Below, in pieces: positions 1 to 8,508 of a stretch of 39,983 nt of DNA. Below the pieces are notes generated by a model that was not told where the DNA came from, searched no databases, and saw nothing but the letters and a program-made list of their open reading frames with translations. The first letter of the stretch is position 1; every line of letters starts with the position of its first letter. Source of the stretch: Rubrivivax sp. (GTDB lineage Bacteria; Pseudomonadota; Gammaproteobacteria; Burkholderiales; Burkholderiaceae_C); contig JAHECD010000033.1 in NCBI GenBank assembly GCA_024641945.1, positions 1 to 39,983 of the forward strand, read 5' to 3'. A program made the translations under genes and the position numbers.

Positions 1-762
1 GTGGCGCTCGAGGCTATTTCGTCGGAATCGGCGAGCCGGCAATTCCAGGCGGCAGGCGCCGGCGGTGACAAGCTGCCCGAAGTGCTGAACAACGGGCTCA
101 TCGCCGGTCTCAAGGCGGAACTGTCTCGTCAGGAATCACGCCTGCAGGAATTGACTTCTCGCCTCGGTGACAACCACCCGCAGGTGATCGAAGCAAGGGC
201 GAGCCTGGCAGAAACTCGCCGGCGACTTCAGACCGAGACAAGCCGCGTGACTGGTGGCGTGGGCGTGACCAACACCATCAATCGGCAGCGCGAGCGCCAA
301 CTGCGCGCCGAACTCGATTCGCAGCGTGCGAAAGTGCTGCGCCTGAAGTCCGTTCGGGACGACAGTTCCGTGCTCCTGCGTGATGTTGAGAATGCACAAC
401 GTGCGTATGACGCCGTGCAGGCCCGGCTGAACCAGACCAGTCTCGAGAGCCAGGCCACGCAAAGCAACATCAGCACGCTGACCGAAGCAACGCCGCCGAC
501 GTTGCCCACCTCGCCGAAGATCGTCCTGAACGGGATTCTGGGTGTGTTCTTCGGCTTGCTGCTGGGCGTGGGCGTGGTGCTGATGCTCGAATTCATGGAT
601 CGACGTATCCGCGCGGCGGGCGACATCACTGACGTGCTGAACCTGTCGCTCGTCGGCGTGCTGCCGCCGCCGAACGGCGGGCGTGCGGCCCGGCGCAATG
701 TCCAGGCCATCGCGCATCAGCGCATCATGGGCCGCCTCACGGCGTCCAGCAAGGGAGCCTGA
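1..762 (+). CDS. epsF: Chain-length determinant protein EpsF, C-terminal part
   Basis: The reading frame is open to the left edge, so the true start and the first membrane segment lie outside the window and the GTG at base 1 is not taken as the start. The 253 visible residues show a long charged, Gln/Arg-rich coiled-coil stretch (about 33-150), a Pro-rich turn (TPPTLPTSPK, about 164-173) and a membrane helix (about 175-196) before a short cytoplasmic tail. This is the second half of a Wzz/Wzc-type polysaccharide co-polymerase, which sits in the inner membrane and sets polymer length together with its partner kinase. Only 2 bases separate it from the EpsG kinase gene, and XrtB and EpsI follow, which points to the EpsF subfamily. 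The family assignment is firm; the symbol rests on context. Confidence 0.85.
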   Translation: MALEAISSESASRQFQAAGAGGDKLPEVLNNGLIAGLKAELSRQESRLQELTSRLGDNHPQVIEARASLAETRRRLQTETSRVTGGVGVTNTINRQRERQLRAELDSQRAKVLRLKSVRDDSSVLLRDVENAQRAYDAVQARLNQTSLESQATQSNISTLTEATPPTLPTSPKIVLNGILGVFFGLLLGVGVVLMLEFMDRRIRAAGDITDVLNLSLVGVLPPPNGGRAARRNVQAIAHQRIMGRLTASSKGA

Positions 763-764
763 AG

Positions 765-1682
765 ATGGCACGGTTCAGAGACTCGAATCACATGAACTCC
801 CGCATGATGGGGGCCGATGGGTCGCAGGACAGCGTGGTGCCGTCGGCGAACCGGACCATCGGCGACATCATCTCCGAGACACGCAATCTGTCGGCCGAAC
901 AGGTCGAGCAGATCCTGCAGTACCAGCGGGAAAAGAGCGTTCGGTTCGGCGTTGCCGCGGTGGCGCTCGGCTTCGCCAGTTCCGAAGACGTCCTGTTCGC
1001 GCTGTCGCAGCAATTCCACTATCCCTATGCACAGGAAAGCGAGCGCAAGGCCAGCCCGGAGCTCGTGACACTGAACGAACCGTTTTCGCGCCAGGCCGAA
1101 TCGTTCCGCTCGATTCGAAGCCAGCTCACGATGCGCGGCGCGTTCGAGAACGGATCCGCACGGCGGGCATTGGCGGTCGTGAGCACGAGCCCGGCGGACG
1201 GCAAGACGTTCTTCGCGGCAAACCTCGGTGTGGCCCTGGCCCAGCTCGGATCCCGCACCCTTGTCGTCGACGCCGATCTGCGGGAGCCGCGGATGCACGA
1301 GGTTTTCAATTTGACCAATGGCTCGGGACTTTCGGGGATCCTCGCGGGCCGCGCCGAAAGCCGCCCGGTGCAGCAGGTCGTCAACGTACCCGGCCTGTTT
1401 GTCTTGCCGGCCGGTGTCGTGCCGCCGAATCCGCAGGAACTCGTCGAGCGCTCCGCCTTCGGCCTGCTGATGCGCGAACTGATCAGCAAGTTCGATCACG
1501 TGGTCGTCGACACGCCCTCTGCGACCCATGGCGCCGATGCTGCGGTGATTGCAGCGCGTGCGGGCGCTGCTCTTGTGCTGGCCCGCAAAGACCAGTCTCG
1601 CGTCGATTCGTTGCGAGGTCTGATCCGTGATCTGTCGGGAACACCCGCCAGCATCGCGGGCGTGATCGTCAACGAGTACTGA
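765..1682 (+). CDS. epsG: EpsG-type tyrosine kinase of the chain-length system
   Basis: This 305-residue cytoplasmic P-loop ATPase belongs to the bacterial tyrosine kinase (BY-kinase) / MinD-like group. Visible motifs are a Walker A-type loop (SPADGKT, Lys147), Walker A' (TLVVDADLREPR, about 165-176) and Walker B (HVVVDTPS, about 245-252). An N-terminal region (about 31-90) resembles the small helical domain found at the front of GspE/MshE ATPases. The family phosphorylates tyrosines and works with the EpsF co-polymerase to control polymer export. The loop reads PADGK where many relatives have PGEGK, and there is no C-terminal tyrosine cluster, only a terminal Asn-Glu-Tyr. It lies 2 bases after epsF and 2 bases before xrtB, so translation is probably coupled. 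Confidence 0.88.
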   Translation: MARFRDSNHMNSRMMGADGSQDSVVPSANRTIGDIISETRNLSAEQVEQILQYQREKSVRFGVAAVALGFASSEDVLFALSQQFHYPYAQESERKASPELVTLNEPFSRQAESFRSIRSQLTMRGAFENGSARRALAVVSTSPADGKTFFAANLGVALAQLGSRTLVVDADLREPRMHEVFNLTNGSGLSGILAGRAESRPVQQVVNVPGLFVLPAGVVPPNPQELVERSAFGLLMRELISKFDHVVVDTPSATHGADAAVIAARAGAALVLARKDQSRVDSLRGLIRDLSGTPASIAGVIVNEY

Positions 1683-1684
1683 GT

Positions 1685-2590
1685 GTGCAAACGGACTCGA
1701 CGCACGATGCACCGCCGTCCGGAGGGCCCTTCGCCGTCCTGATGTCGTTGCCGCGCGTCGACCTTCTGGTACTGGGCCTTCTGGGCCTTGGCTGGTTGAC
1801 GATGTTCGGGCCGACGTACCTGCGCCTGGCCGAAACGACCTGGGCGACCGACGAGCAGGGGCATGGCCCGATCATCCTCGCGGTGAGCGCCTGGATGCTC
1901 TACCGGCGCGCCCAGGACCTTCGAGACCTGGTCGCGAAGCCTGCCTACGCTTCGGGCCTCACTTGTATCTTGCTGGGCCTGCTGCTCTATGTGGTCGGCC
2001 GGTCCCAGAGCATTGCCTTGATCGAGGTCGGTGCGCAGATTCCGGTGCTTTCGGGGCTGCTGTTGCTGTTCAAGGGCGGCCGCGGCCTCCGGTTGGGATG
2101 GTTTTCGCTATTCTTCCTGATCTTCATGTGTCCGCTGCCCAGCGACCTGGTGGCGTATGTCACCGGGCCGCTGAAGTCCGCGGTCTCCGCGGCAGCTTCC
2201 AATTTGCTGTTTGCGGCGGGCTATCCGGTGGGACGTCTGGGCGTGATCCTCACGGTCGGCCCCTACCAGCTGCTGGTGGCCGATGCGTGCGCCGGGCTGA
2301 ACTCGATGTTTACGCTCGAGGCCCTTGGACTGCTCTATCTGAACCTGATGAGCTACACGTCCACCGCGCGCAATCTGGCGCTGGCGCTGGCGATCATCCC
2401 GATCAGCTTCTGCGCCAACGTGGTCCGGGTTTGTGTATTGGTGCTGATCACCTACCACTTCGGCGACGAGGCCGGGCAAGGTTTCCTGCACGGCTTCTCG
2501 GGCATGGTTCTGTTCGCAGCCGCGCTGGTTCTGATGTTGGCCTTCGATCGCACGGTAGGCGAGTACATCGACCGGAAGGTGGCCCGATGA
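1685..2590 (+). CDS. xrtB: Exosortase B (XrtB)
   Basis: This is a 301-residue polytopic inner-membrane protein with about eight hydrophobic helices. The exosortase catalytic triad is visible: Cys202 in VADACAGLNSMFTLEALG, Arg248 in CANVVRVC, and His269 in GFLHGFSG. Exosortases are transpeptidase-like enzymes that recognise C-terminal PEP-CTERM sorting tails of exported proteins, and the B subtype is typical of EpsF-EpsG-EpsI exopolysaccharide loci. The start is a GTG two bases after the epsG stop; no better start lies upstream. The stop overlaps the epsI start (ATGA). No protein in this window carries a PEP-CTERM tail, so its substrates must be encoded elsewhere. Confidence 0.93.
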   Translation: MQTDSTHDAPPSGGPFAVLMSLPRVDLLVLGLLGLGWLTMFGPTYLRLAETTWATDEQGHGPIILAVSAWMLYRRAQDLRDLVAKPAYASGLTCILLGLLLYVVGRSQSIALIEVGAQIPVLSGLLLLFKGGRGLRLGWFSLFFLIFMCPLPSDLVAYVTGPLKSAVSAAASNLLFAAGYPVGRLGVILTVGPYQLLVADACAGLNSMFTLEALGLLYLNLMSYTSTARNLALALAIIPISFCANVVRVCVLVLITYHFGDEAGQGFLHGFSGMVLFAAALVLMLAFDRTVGEYIDRKVAR

Positions 2591-3276
2591 GTACACCGGT
2601 GCCAGGCAAAGTGTTGCGCGCCGGGGTCCTGTCGGTGCTGATGATCCTCTCGTCCGGGGCCGCGGTGCTGTTGGCGCCACCGGAATTGCCCGACAACATG
2701 GCCAAGGTGTCGCTGGACAGCGAGATCCCGCAGGCGTTCGGCGATTGGAAGGTCGACCGCTCGATCGTGCCCGTGGCAATGAGTGCAGACGTCGAGAGCG
2801 CACTCTACGAGGTCTACGACGCGGTGCTTGGCCGGACCTACGTCAATTCGCGTGGCGAGAGAATGATGCTGTCCGTGGGGTACACCAGGCAGCAGGGCGG
2901 CAAGCAAAAACCGCATTGGCAGGAGATCTGCTACCGCGCGCAGGGTTTCGCGGTCGACAACTTGACCCGTGGCCCGCAGCGGGTCGCCGGCCGCGTGATA
3001 CCCGTGACGCGCATGGTCGCGAAACAAAACGCCCGAATCGAACCGGTGACCTACTGGCTCACGTTGGGTGACCACGTCGTCGAGGACCGCTGGGACCGGC
3101 TGGTTCGACTCCTGGCCATGGGCCTGCAGCGCGAGACTACCGACGGCTATCTCGTACGCATCTCCAGTGTCACGGACCGGACGACCGAAGCTTTCGCTGC
3201 GCAAGTCCAATTTGCCGACGACCTGGCCGGCGCCCTCCCTCCCGACCGCGCCCGCAGGTTGTTCGGTCGGCTCTGA
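2587..3276 (+). CDS. epsI: Exosortase B-associated protein EpsI
   Basis: This is a 229-residue protein with an N-terminal membrane anchor or signal (about 8-30) and a periplasmic domain. The segment HWQEICYRAQGF (about 110-121) matches the conserved Cys-containing motif of the EpsI family. EpsI is often encoded next to, or fused to, exosortases; its biochemical role is not settled. The start ATG overlaps the xrtB stop (ATGA), which fixes the start and suggests translational coupling. It is followed by an 81-base gap before the flippase. Confidence 0.88.
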   Translation: MSTPVPGKVLRAGVLSVLMILSSGAAVLLAPPELPDNMAKVSLDSEIPQAFGDWKVDRSIVPVAMSADVESALYEVYDAVLGRTYVNSRGERMMLSVGYTRQQGGKQKPHWQEICYRAQGFAVDNLTRGPQRVAGRVIPVTRMVAKQNARIEPVTYWLTLGDHVVEDRWDRLVRLLAMGLQRETTDGYLVRISSVTDRTTEAFAAQVQFADDLAGALPPDRARRLFGRL

Positions 3277-3292
3277 ACCGGCTGCCGTGACG

Positions 3293-3361
3293 ATGAACGC
3301 CGGTAACCGCCTCGGCCAGCAGAGCCTTTCATACGCGTCGTCTGGCGCACTTGTGCCATGA
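3293..3361 (+). CDS. Possible 22-residue mini-ORF before the flippase gene
   Basis: A short frame starting with ATG fills the gap between epsI and the flippase gene and ends with a TGA that overlaps the flippase start as ATGA. The peptide is polar and resembles nothing I recognise. No clear Shine-Dalgarno precedes it. It may act only as a translational coupler, or be a chance frame. It is listed because a second gap in the operon (9952-10042) has the same arrangement. Confidence 0.2.
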   Translation: MNAGNRLGQQSLSYASSGALVP

Positions 3362-4842
3362 AACAACTCCGCAGCAATGCCATCTACAACGTCGTCGGCT
3401 GGTTGTTGCCGACGCTCGTGTTCGTGGGCCTCACGCCCGTGATGGTGCGGTCTCTCGGCGTCGAGGGCTTCGGTGTCATCTCGCTGGTGCAGGTCATCAC
3501 CGGCTACATGAACGTGCTGAACTTCGGCTTCTCCGAGGCCATCACGAAGCAGATTGCCGAATGCTACGAAAAGGATCGCGAGCGGGCGCAACGTGTGGCC
3601 TGGGTCGGGTTCGGGCTGTTCGCCGGCTTCGGGCTGCTGGGCGGCGTGGGCCTCATGTTCGGGGCACATTGGCTCGCATTCGATTTGTTGAAGGTGTCGT
3701 CCGATTTGCGTGCGGATACGCAAACGGCCATCCAGATCGGTGCGGCCGTTTTCCTGCTCCAGATGGTGGCGGAGTTCTTCCGGGGCACGGCCATCGGATG
3801 CCAGCGCTTCGACATTCCGAACTTGACGCGCGTGCTGCGCATCAGCCTGTCGGCGGCCTTCATTCTGATTGCGCTGCACCTCGGCCTCGGCATGCCGGGT
3901 GTGATGTGGGGAACGCTGGGTGGCCTGGTCATCGGCCTGGTGGTCAATGCGCTTTGGATGCAACGGGTACTCCCGCTGCGCAAGGCCACCGGGGACTTGA
4001 AGTCGATTCGAAGCGAGGTCTTCCACTACAGCAAGCACGTGTTCACGATGCGCATCGCCGGCATCGTGTCCTCGCGTCTCGGGCAGTTGTTCCTGGGGAC
4101 CTTGTCGTCTGCCGCGAATGTCGCGCTCTACGAAGTTCCAGTCCGGGTGGCGGAGACAGGGTCGGTCTTCCTCAATCGCATCCTGCAGGTCTTCTTCCCG
4201 GGTTTCGCGTCGATGGATCGGGTGACCGAACTCGAGCGCATCAAGCGGGTGTTCCTCGAGGCGACATCGCTCCAGCTGCTCGTCACGACGCCCTTCTTCA
4301 TCGGCATGATTGTCGAAGGGCATACGCTGCTGTCGGTGTGGATCAACCCCCAGTTCGCCGAGGGCGCGGCCGGAATCATCCTGCTCGTGTCCATCAACTA
4401 CTGGTTGTCGTCCCTGACCAACCTGCCGACGTTCCTGGCTTTGTCGTTCGGCATGCCGGACATCATCTCCAAGTATTCGATCATCCGGATGATGATCACC
4501 GTGGTGTGCGGCTACCCGCTCGTCCTCAACTTTGGCCTGATGGGCGCTGCGCTCGCTCTGCTGCTGTCGGAGTTGAACGCCTTGTTCATGATTCCGGAGA
4601 CCGTGCGCAGGACGCTGGGCAAGGACGCCATGGCTGCGCTTTGGCGCCCCATGGCTTTGAACTTTCTCATTGGCGCGACCATCGTGCTCGCCTATGAATT
4701 CCTGCTTCGTCCGAGTGCAATGTATTCGCCGTGGTGGGTCATCGCGACGCCGTTTGCGTACCTGGCGATGGCGTCCTTGGCAGGACTTCTGGGCCCGCGC
4801 GAGCGGGCACGCCTGCACGGGCTGATCCTGAAATGGAAGTGA
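3358..4842 (+). CDS. Wzx-type polysaccharide flippase (MOP superfamily)
   Basis: This 494-residue protein is hydrophobic throughout, with roughly 12-14 membrane helices. It opens with an amphipathic start and a motif typical of Wzx/RfbX-like exporters (SLGVEGFGVISLVQVITGY). Such proteins flip undecaprenyl-diphosphate-linked repeat units across the inner membrane so that a Wzy polymerase can join them. Its place behind the chain-length and exosortase genes and ahead of many glycosyltransferases fits this role. The last 10 bases overlap the start of the next gene. Flippase within the MOP superfamily is firm; the sugar substrate is unknown. Confidence 0.88.
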   Translation: MKQLRSNAIYNVVGWLLPTLVFVGLTPVMVRSLGVEGFGVISLVQVITGYMNVLNFGFSEAITKQIAECYEKDRERAQRVAWVGFGLFAGFGLLGGVGLMFGAHWLAFDLLKVSSDLRADTQTAIQIGAAVFLLQMVAEFFRGTAIGCQRFDIPNLTRVLRISLSAAFILIALHLGLGMPGVMWGTLGGLVIGLVVNALWMQRVLPLRKATGDLKSIRSEVFHYSKHVFTMRIAGIVSSRLGQLFLGTLSSAANVALYEVPVRVAETGSVFLNRILQVFFPGFASMDRVTELERIKRVFLEATSLQLLVTTPFFIGMIVEGHTLLSVWINPQFAEGAAGIILLVSINYWLSSLTNLPTFLALSFGMPDIISKYSIIRMMITVVCGYPLVLNFGLMGAALALLLSELNALFMIPETVRRTLGKDAMAALWRPMALNFLIGATIVLAYEFLLRPSAMYSPWWVIATPFAYLAMASLAGLLGPRERARLHGLILKWK

Positions 4843-6062
4843 AGCGACGCGCTGTCCTGATGGTGATGGTCGATGCCCTGCGGCACGACTACGTCACTCC
4901 GGAAGACGCGCCCTTTCTGTATCGCATGGGCCAGATCGGCCGGATGGGATCGCTTGCGCCGTCGTTCGGTTTCGAGCCCGACGCTGCCTATCTGGCCGGA
5001 CAAACGCCCGAGGAAGCTGATGGTGGCGCTCAGTTCTGGCTGCGCGAAGGCGACCAGCTTTTCCGCGCTGTCGGGCTGTTTGCCGCTCTCGATGAGCTGC
5101 CGATTCCGGCATGGCGACGGCTTGTCCGCAAGGGCGTGCGCGCGGTGGCGCAAGCGCTGGCAGACGATCCATTGCCGCGACGCATGGCCGCGCCGGCCTT
5201 CATTCCGTTCAATCAGCTCGAGCGCTTCAGCCTGTCGCTGAAACACATGGCGGACGACCCCTTGGCCATGGGCGGTGCGAGCGTCTTCGACCACGCCCGT
5301 GCACTTGGACTGAATATCTATTTCCATGGGTTCCCCGCCCACGCCGTCAAGACCGATGTCGTGCTCGAGCGTTACCTGGCGCAGGCGGATGGATCCCACG
5401 ATCTGCAGTTCCTGTTCATGGGGGACCTCGACGGGATCGGCCACGTCCGCGGGCCCGACAGCGCGGAGCGTCGAGCCGCGCTGCGCAAGGTGGACGATGC
5501 GCTGGCGGCGATCCACGCTCGGGCGTGTGAAGTCCATGAGGGCGTGGACATTGTCGTGTTTGGCGACCATGGCATGGCACAGGTGCGCGGCCAGGTGGAC
5601 GTTACCCCGGCGATTCGCGACGCGGGCCTCGATGTGGGCCAGGACAGTTGGTTCCTCGACTCGACGATGGCGCGATTTTGGGTTGCCGACGCCGCCAGAC
5701 GAACGCGCCTCGTCGATGCGCTCGCGCGCGTGAATGGCGGTCACGTGATCAGTGACGACGAGAAGGCGCGGTACAGGATCCGCTACGCACACAACTGGTT
5801 TGGCGACGTCATCTTCGTTGTTGATGATCACCTCGTCGTGCATCCGAGCTTCTACGCCGAGGCGCAACCGCCGCAGGGCATGCATGGGTACCTGCCGGGT
5901 TGTCGCGACAACGAGTCGGCCTTCGTCATCAGCGGCGACCGAATCCCTTGCCTGCCGCCGATTGAAAGCGCCGACATGCGGCGGGTCTTCGCCACCGTGC
6001 TTTCTTTGCTGGGCGGGCAGCCCGCATCGAACCGCACATTCGACTCTTTGGCGGTCGCATGA
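4833..6062 (+). CDS. Alkaline phosphatase superfamily protein (phosphodiesterase/pyrophosphatase-like)
   Basis: This is a 409-residue protein. A full set of two-metal ligands of the alkaline phosphatase superfamily can be placed: Asp14 (MVMVDAL), Asp200 and His204 (GDLDGIGH), Asp245-His246 (VFGDHGMAQ) and His351 (GMHGYLPG). The pattern is closest to type I phosphodiesterase/nucleotide pyrophosphatases. The Thr/Ser nucleophile expected in the PSFGFEPDAAYLAG segment (43-56) is not evident. There is no signal peptide, so it should be cytoplasmic. The chosen ATG overlaps the flippase end by 10 bases and precedes a typical first beta strand; starts further upstream would lie deep inside the flippase gene. 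It could hydrolyse or transfer a phospho-group on a nucleotide-sugar or lipid-linked intermediate, but the substrate cannot be read from the sequence. Confidence 0.75.
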   Translation: MEVKRRAVLMVMVDALRHDYVTPEDAPFLYRMGQIGRMGSLAPSFGFEPDAAYLAGQTPEEADGGAQFWLREGDQLFRAVGLFAALDELPIPAWRRLVRKGVRAVAQALADDPLPRRMAAPAFIPFNQLERFSLSLKHMADDPLAMGGASVFDHARALGLNIYFHGFPAHAVKTDVVLERYLAQADGSHDLQFLFMGDLDGIGHVRGPDSAERRAALRKVDDALAAIHARACEVHEGVDIVVFGDHGMAQVRGQVDVTPAIRDAGLDVGQDSWFLDSTMARFWVADAARRTRLVDALARVNGGHVISDDEKARYRIRYAHNWFGDVIFVVDDHLVVHPSFYAEAQPPQGMHGYLPGCRDNESAFVISGDRIPCLPPIESADMRRVFATVLSLLGGQPASNRTFDSLAVA

Positions 6063-7303
6063 CGGGCCGGACGCATTACACGGCCTGGGAAGACCCAGCG
6101 ATCGAGCGCTTCGTACAGGGTCGGCTCGACCGCATCGTCAGTGCGGTGCGCGGGCAGATGGGCGCGGATCTCGAGGCGATACTCTTGTCCGGCGGCTTCG
6201 GACGTGGGGAAGGCGGCGTGGTGCGCTTGCCGAACGGCCGCCATCACGTCGTCAACGACTTCGATATCGAGCTCGTCTATCGCGAGCCGATGGGGCGCCT
6301 GCTGTCAAAGCTTGCCGTCCAGTTGCGTCACCGCAGAGCGCTGCACCACCTCGCCGAAAGACTGGCGTCCGAATTCGAGATGAAGCAGGTGGACCTTTCG
6401 CTTCGCGCCGGACATTCCCTTCGTACTGCCGTGCCCAAGCTCGCGGACTACGACCTGCTCCACGGGCACAGGCTCCTGTGGGGTGCCGATGACCCCACTC
6501 GAATCATGCGGCCGTTCGAGTCGCGGGAAATACCCGCCTTCGAAGGTGCGTGGCTCCTGCGCAATCGCGGCATTGGCCTCGTTCTTGCGCGCTTGTATCT
6601 CGATCGAGGTCGGCTGCATGACGAGAACACCGAGAACTTCCACATCGAGATCAACAAGGCGGCCCTTGCGATGGGGGATGCGCTCTGGATCCTCAGTGGG
6701 CGCTATACGGTGCAATACGCCGACAGAGCCGTCAACTTCGAAAGCCTGGCGGCGCTCGGCTACCCGCGAATGGCGGAGCTGAAGGTCCTGTACCTGCGCG
6801 CCGCGGAAGCCAAATTGAGGCCGCTTGCCAATGTGAAGGGCGCAGAGGCTCCCGAGGCCGTATGGGAGCGCATGGCAAGCCTGTACGGGCACTTCCACCT
6901 CTGGTACGAGTCGAAGCGTCTCCATCGGGACTTCACCGACCTGGCCGCGTATGCGCATTGGATCAATGCGCTGCCGGCTGTCCAGGCGGGGCATCGCCTA
7001 CGACGCTGGATGGACCGTTACTTGGGAACTTCGGGAGACTGCCCTGCGAGCCTGCGGCTCCTCAAGTACCAGCCCGACCAAAGCATCGTCTTCGTGGCAG
7101 CGCTGCTTGCCGCACGTGTCGGCGATCCGACCGCCGGGGCGGTGCTCGGGGCTTGGCCCGTCGCAGCCGAGGGGCAGCACGACGCTTGGCGACTTCGCGC
7201 CAGGGGCCTGCTGGCCTTGCTGCATCCCGGCGGCGAAGTAGGCCGTTTCCTGTCGGCGACCTCCCAAGAGCGACCCAGCCCGCCGGAAATGAGGGCCGCC
7301 TGA
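6059..7303 (+). CDS. Nucleotidyltransferase-fold protein of unknown substrate
   Basis: This is a 414-residue cytoplasmic protein with a nucleotidyltransferase signature near the N-terminus: SGGFGRGE (44-51) followed by NDFDIE (66-71), matching the GG/GS loop plus Asp-x-Asp pattern of the pol-beta-like superfamily. The remainder is helical and not recognised. The start overlaps the previous stop (ATGA) and the stop overlaps the next start (TGATG), so it belongs to the operon. Members of this fold transfer NMP groups to proteins, sugars or small molecules. A role in activating or tagging a polymer component is possible but is only inferred from position. Confidence 0.6.
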   Translation: MTGRTHYTAWEDPAIERFVQGRLDRIVSAVRGQMGADLEAILLSGGFGRGEGGVVRLPNGRHHVVNDFDIELVYREPMGRLLSKLAVQLRHRRALHHLAERLASEFEMKQVDLSLRAGHSLRTAVPKLADYDLLHGHRLLWGADDPTRIMRPFESREIPAFEGAWLLRNRGIGLVLARLYLDRGRLHDENTENFHIEINKAALAMGDALWILSGRYTVQYADRAVNFESLAALGYPRMAELKVLYLRAAEAKLRPLANVKGAEAPEAVWERMASLYGHFHLWYESKRLHRDFTDLAAYAHWINALPAVQAGHRLRRWMDRYLGTSGDCPASLRLLKYQPDQSIVFVAALLAARVGDPTAGAVLGAWPVAAEGQHDAWRLRARGLLALLHPGGEVGRFLSATSQERPSPPEMRAA

Positions 7304-8499
7304 TGCTTGTCCTGGCGATTGCCAACATGTACCGCGCGGACCATGTGGAGCGCCTGCGCCCGTACCGGGCGATGAACCCCACCGCGTCGAGCTGGAATAC
7401 GGCACTCTTCGCTGAACTGGCCAAGACCGACGTGGCCCTCCACATCGTTCAGTTCTGGCCGGTGCGCCGTGCCACGGAAATTCAGGAAGGCAACGTCACG
7501 TTCCACTACCTGCCACGGGTTCCCCAGATCGATACCTATACCGGCATTTTCAAGCGTGCGCGCCTGCGCGCGCTGGTGCGGCGCCTGCGCCCAGATGTCG
7601 TCCATGGCATCGGAAGCGAGCACGGCTACGCATGGGCAGCCGTGGGGCACGGGGTGCCGAGCGTCGTCACGATTCACGGCTACCTGAAGGTCATCAACAA
7701 GCTGCCCGGCCACACAAGCGCTCTCAAGAGCCTATTCCTCGAGCGGGAGGAGCGCCGTGCGCTTCTTCAGGCCGACCGGATCATCGCCATCAACGAATAC
7801 ATGCGTGAGCGTCTCGTTTCGGACGGGTGTCCGCCGGAGCGCGCTGTCGTCGTCCCCAACGCGTTGAATCCGGTCTATTTCGAGATGAGCGAAGCCCGGT
7901 CCGGCCGCGACATCGACATTCTCATGGTCGGTACGCTGCACCGATTGAAGAACCAGCATGTGGCGCTGGATCTTTTCGATCGGCTGCGGCGCGTTCATGG
8001 TCTGTCGCCGAGAGTGGTCATCGTCGGGGCCGCCACGGTCGACTCGGCCGACTACGAGCAGGAGCTTCATGGCATGCATGCGACGCTCGGGCTCGACAAT
8101 GTCACGTTTTGTGGCAAGAAGACCCCCCGTGAATTGGCGGTCATGTACCGGAACAGCAGGTTCCTGTTGCATATTTCGGAGTTCGAGACAGACTCGCTGG
8201 TCGTCGCCGAAGCATTGAGTTGTGGCACCCTGCCACTTGTCAATCCTGTCGCCGGGCTGGCCTTTCGTGTCAAGGACGGATTCAATGGGTATCACGTCCC
8301 GATCGCCGACAGGGCAGCGGCCGCCGCGCAATTGGCGCGGTACCTGGGGGATGAGACTTCTCGGTTGGCGTTGGCCGCTGCCGGTCGCGGGGTCGTGATG
8401 GAAGAACGCCATCCGACCGGGGTTGCCAAGTCGACGCACGCCGTCTATCGAGGCCTTGTCCAGGGCCGGCCGGCTGGACTGCTGCTACCAACGAGTTGA
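7303..8499 (+). CDS. Glycosyltransferase, GT4-like (GT-B fold)
   Basis: This 398-residue protein is laid out as a two-domain GT-B enzyme. The N-terminal acceptor domain includes PDVVHGIGSEHGYAW. The C-terminal donor domain includes the GT4 segment HISEFETDSLVVAEALSCG, with the acidic pair of the E-x7-E motif. VVPNALNPVYF is the usual linker into the donor domain. It should transfer a sugar from a nucleotide donor onto the lipid-linked repeat unit at the inner face of the membrane. The ATG overlaps the preceding stop (TGATG). The donor sugar is unknown; GDP-mannose or GDP-fucose are candidates because their synthesis genes lie at 31453-35025. Confidence 0.85.
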   Translation: MLVLAIANMYRADHVERLRPYRAMNPTASSWNTALFAELAKTDVALHIVQFWPVRRATEIQEGNVTFHYLPRVPQIDTYTGIFKRARLRALVRRLRPDVVHGIGSEHGYAWAAVGHGVPSVVTIHGYLKVINKLPGHTSALKSLFLEREERRALLQADRIIAINEYMRERLVSDGCPPERAVVVPNALNPVYFEMSEARSGRDIDILMVGTLHRLKNQHVALDLFDRLRRVHGLSPRVVIVGAATVDSADYEQELHGMHATLGLDNVTFCGKKTPRELAVMYRNSRFLLHISEFETDSLVVAEALSCGTLPLVNPVAGLAFRVKDGFNGYHVPIADRAAAAAQLARYLGDETSRLALAAAGRGVVMEERHPTGVAKSTHAVYRGLVQGRPAGLLLPTS

Positions 8500-8508
8500 G
8501 GGGACGAA

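Noticed and set aside
2452..4818. 788-residue minus-strand open frame opposite epsI and the flippase
   Set aside because: It is rich in His, Arg, Gln and Glu with no family motifs, as expected from the antisense of GC-rich genes; the + strand genes are clearly real.
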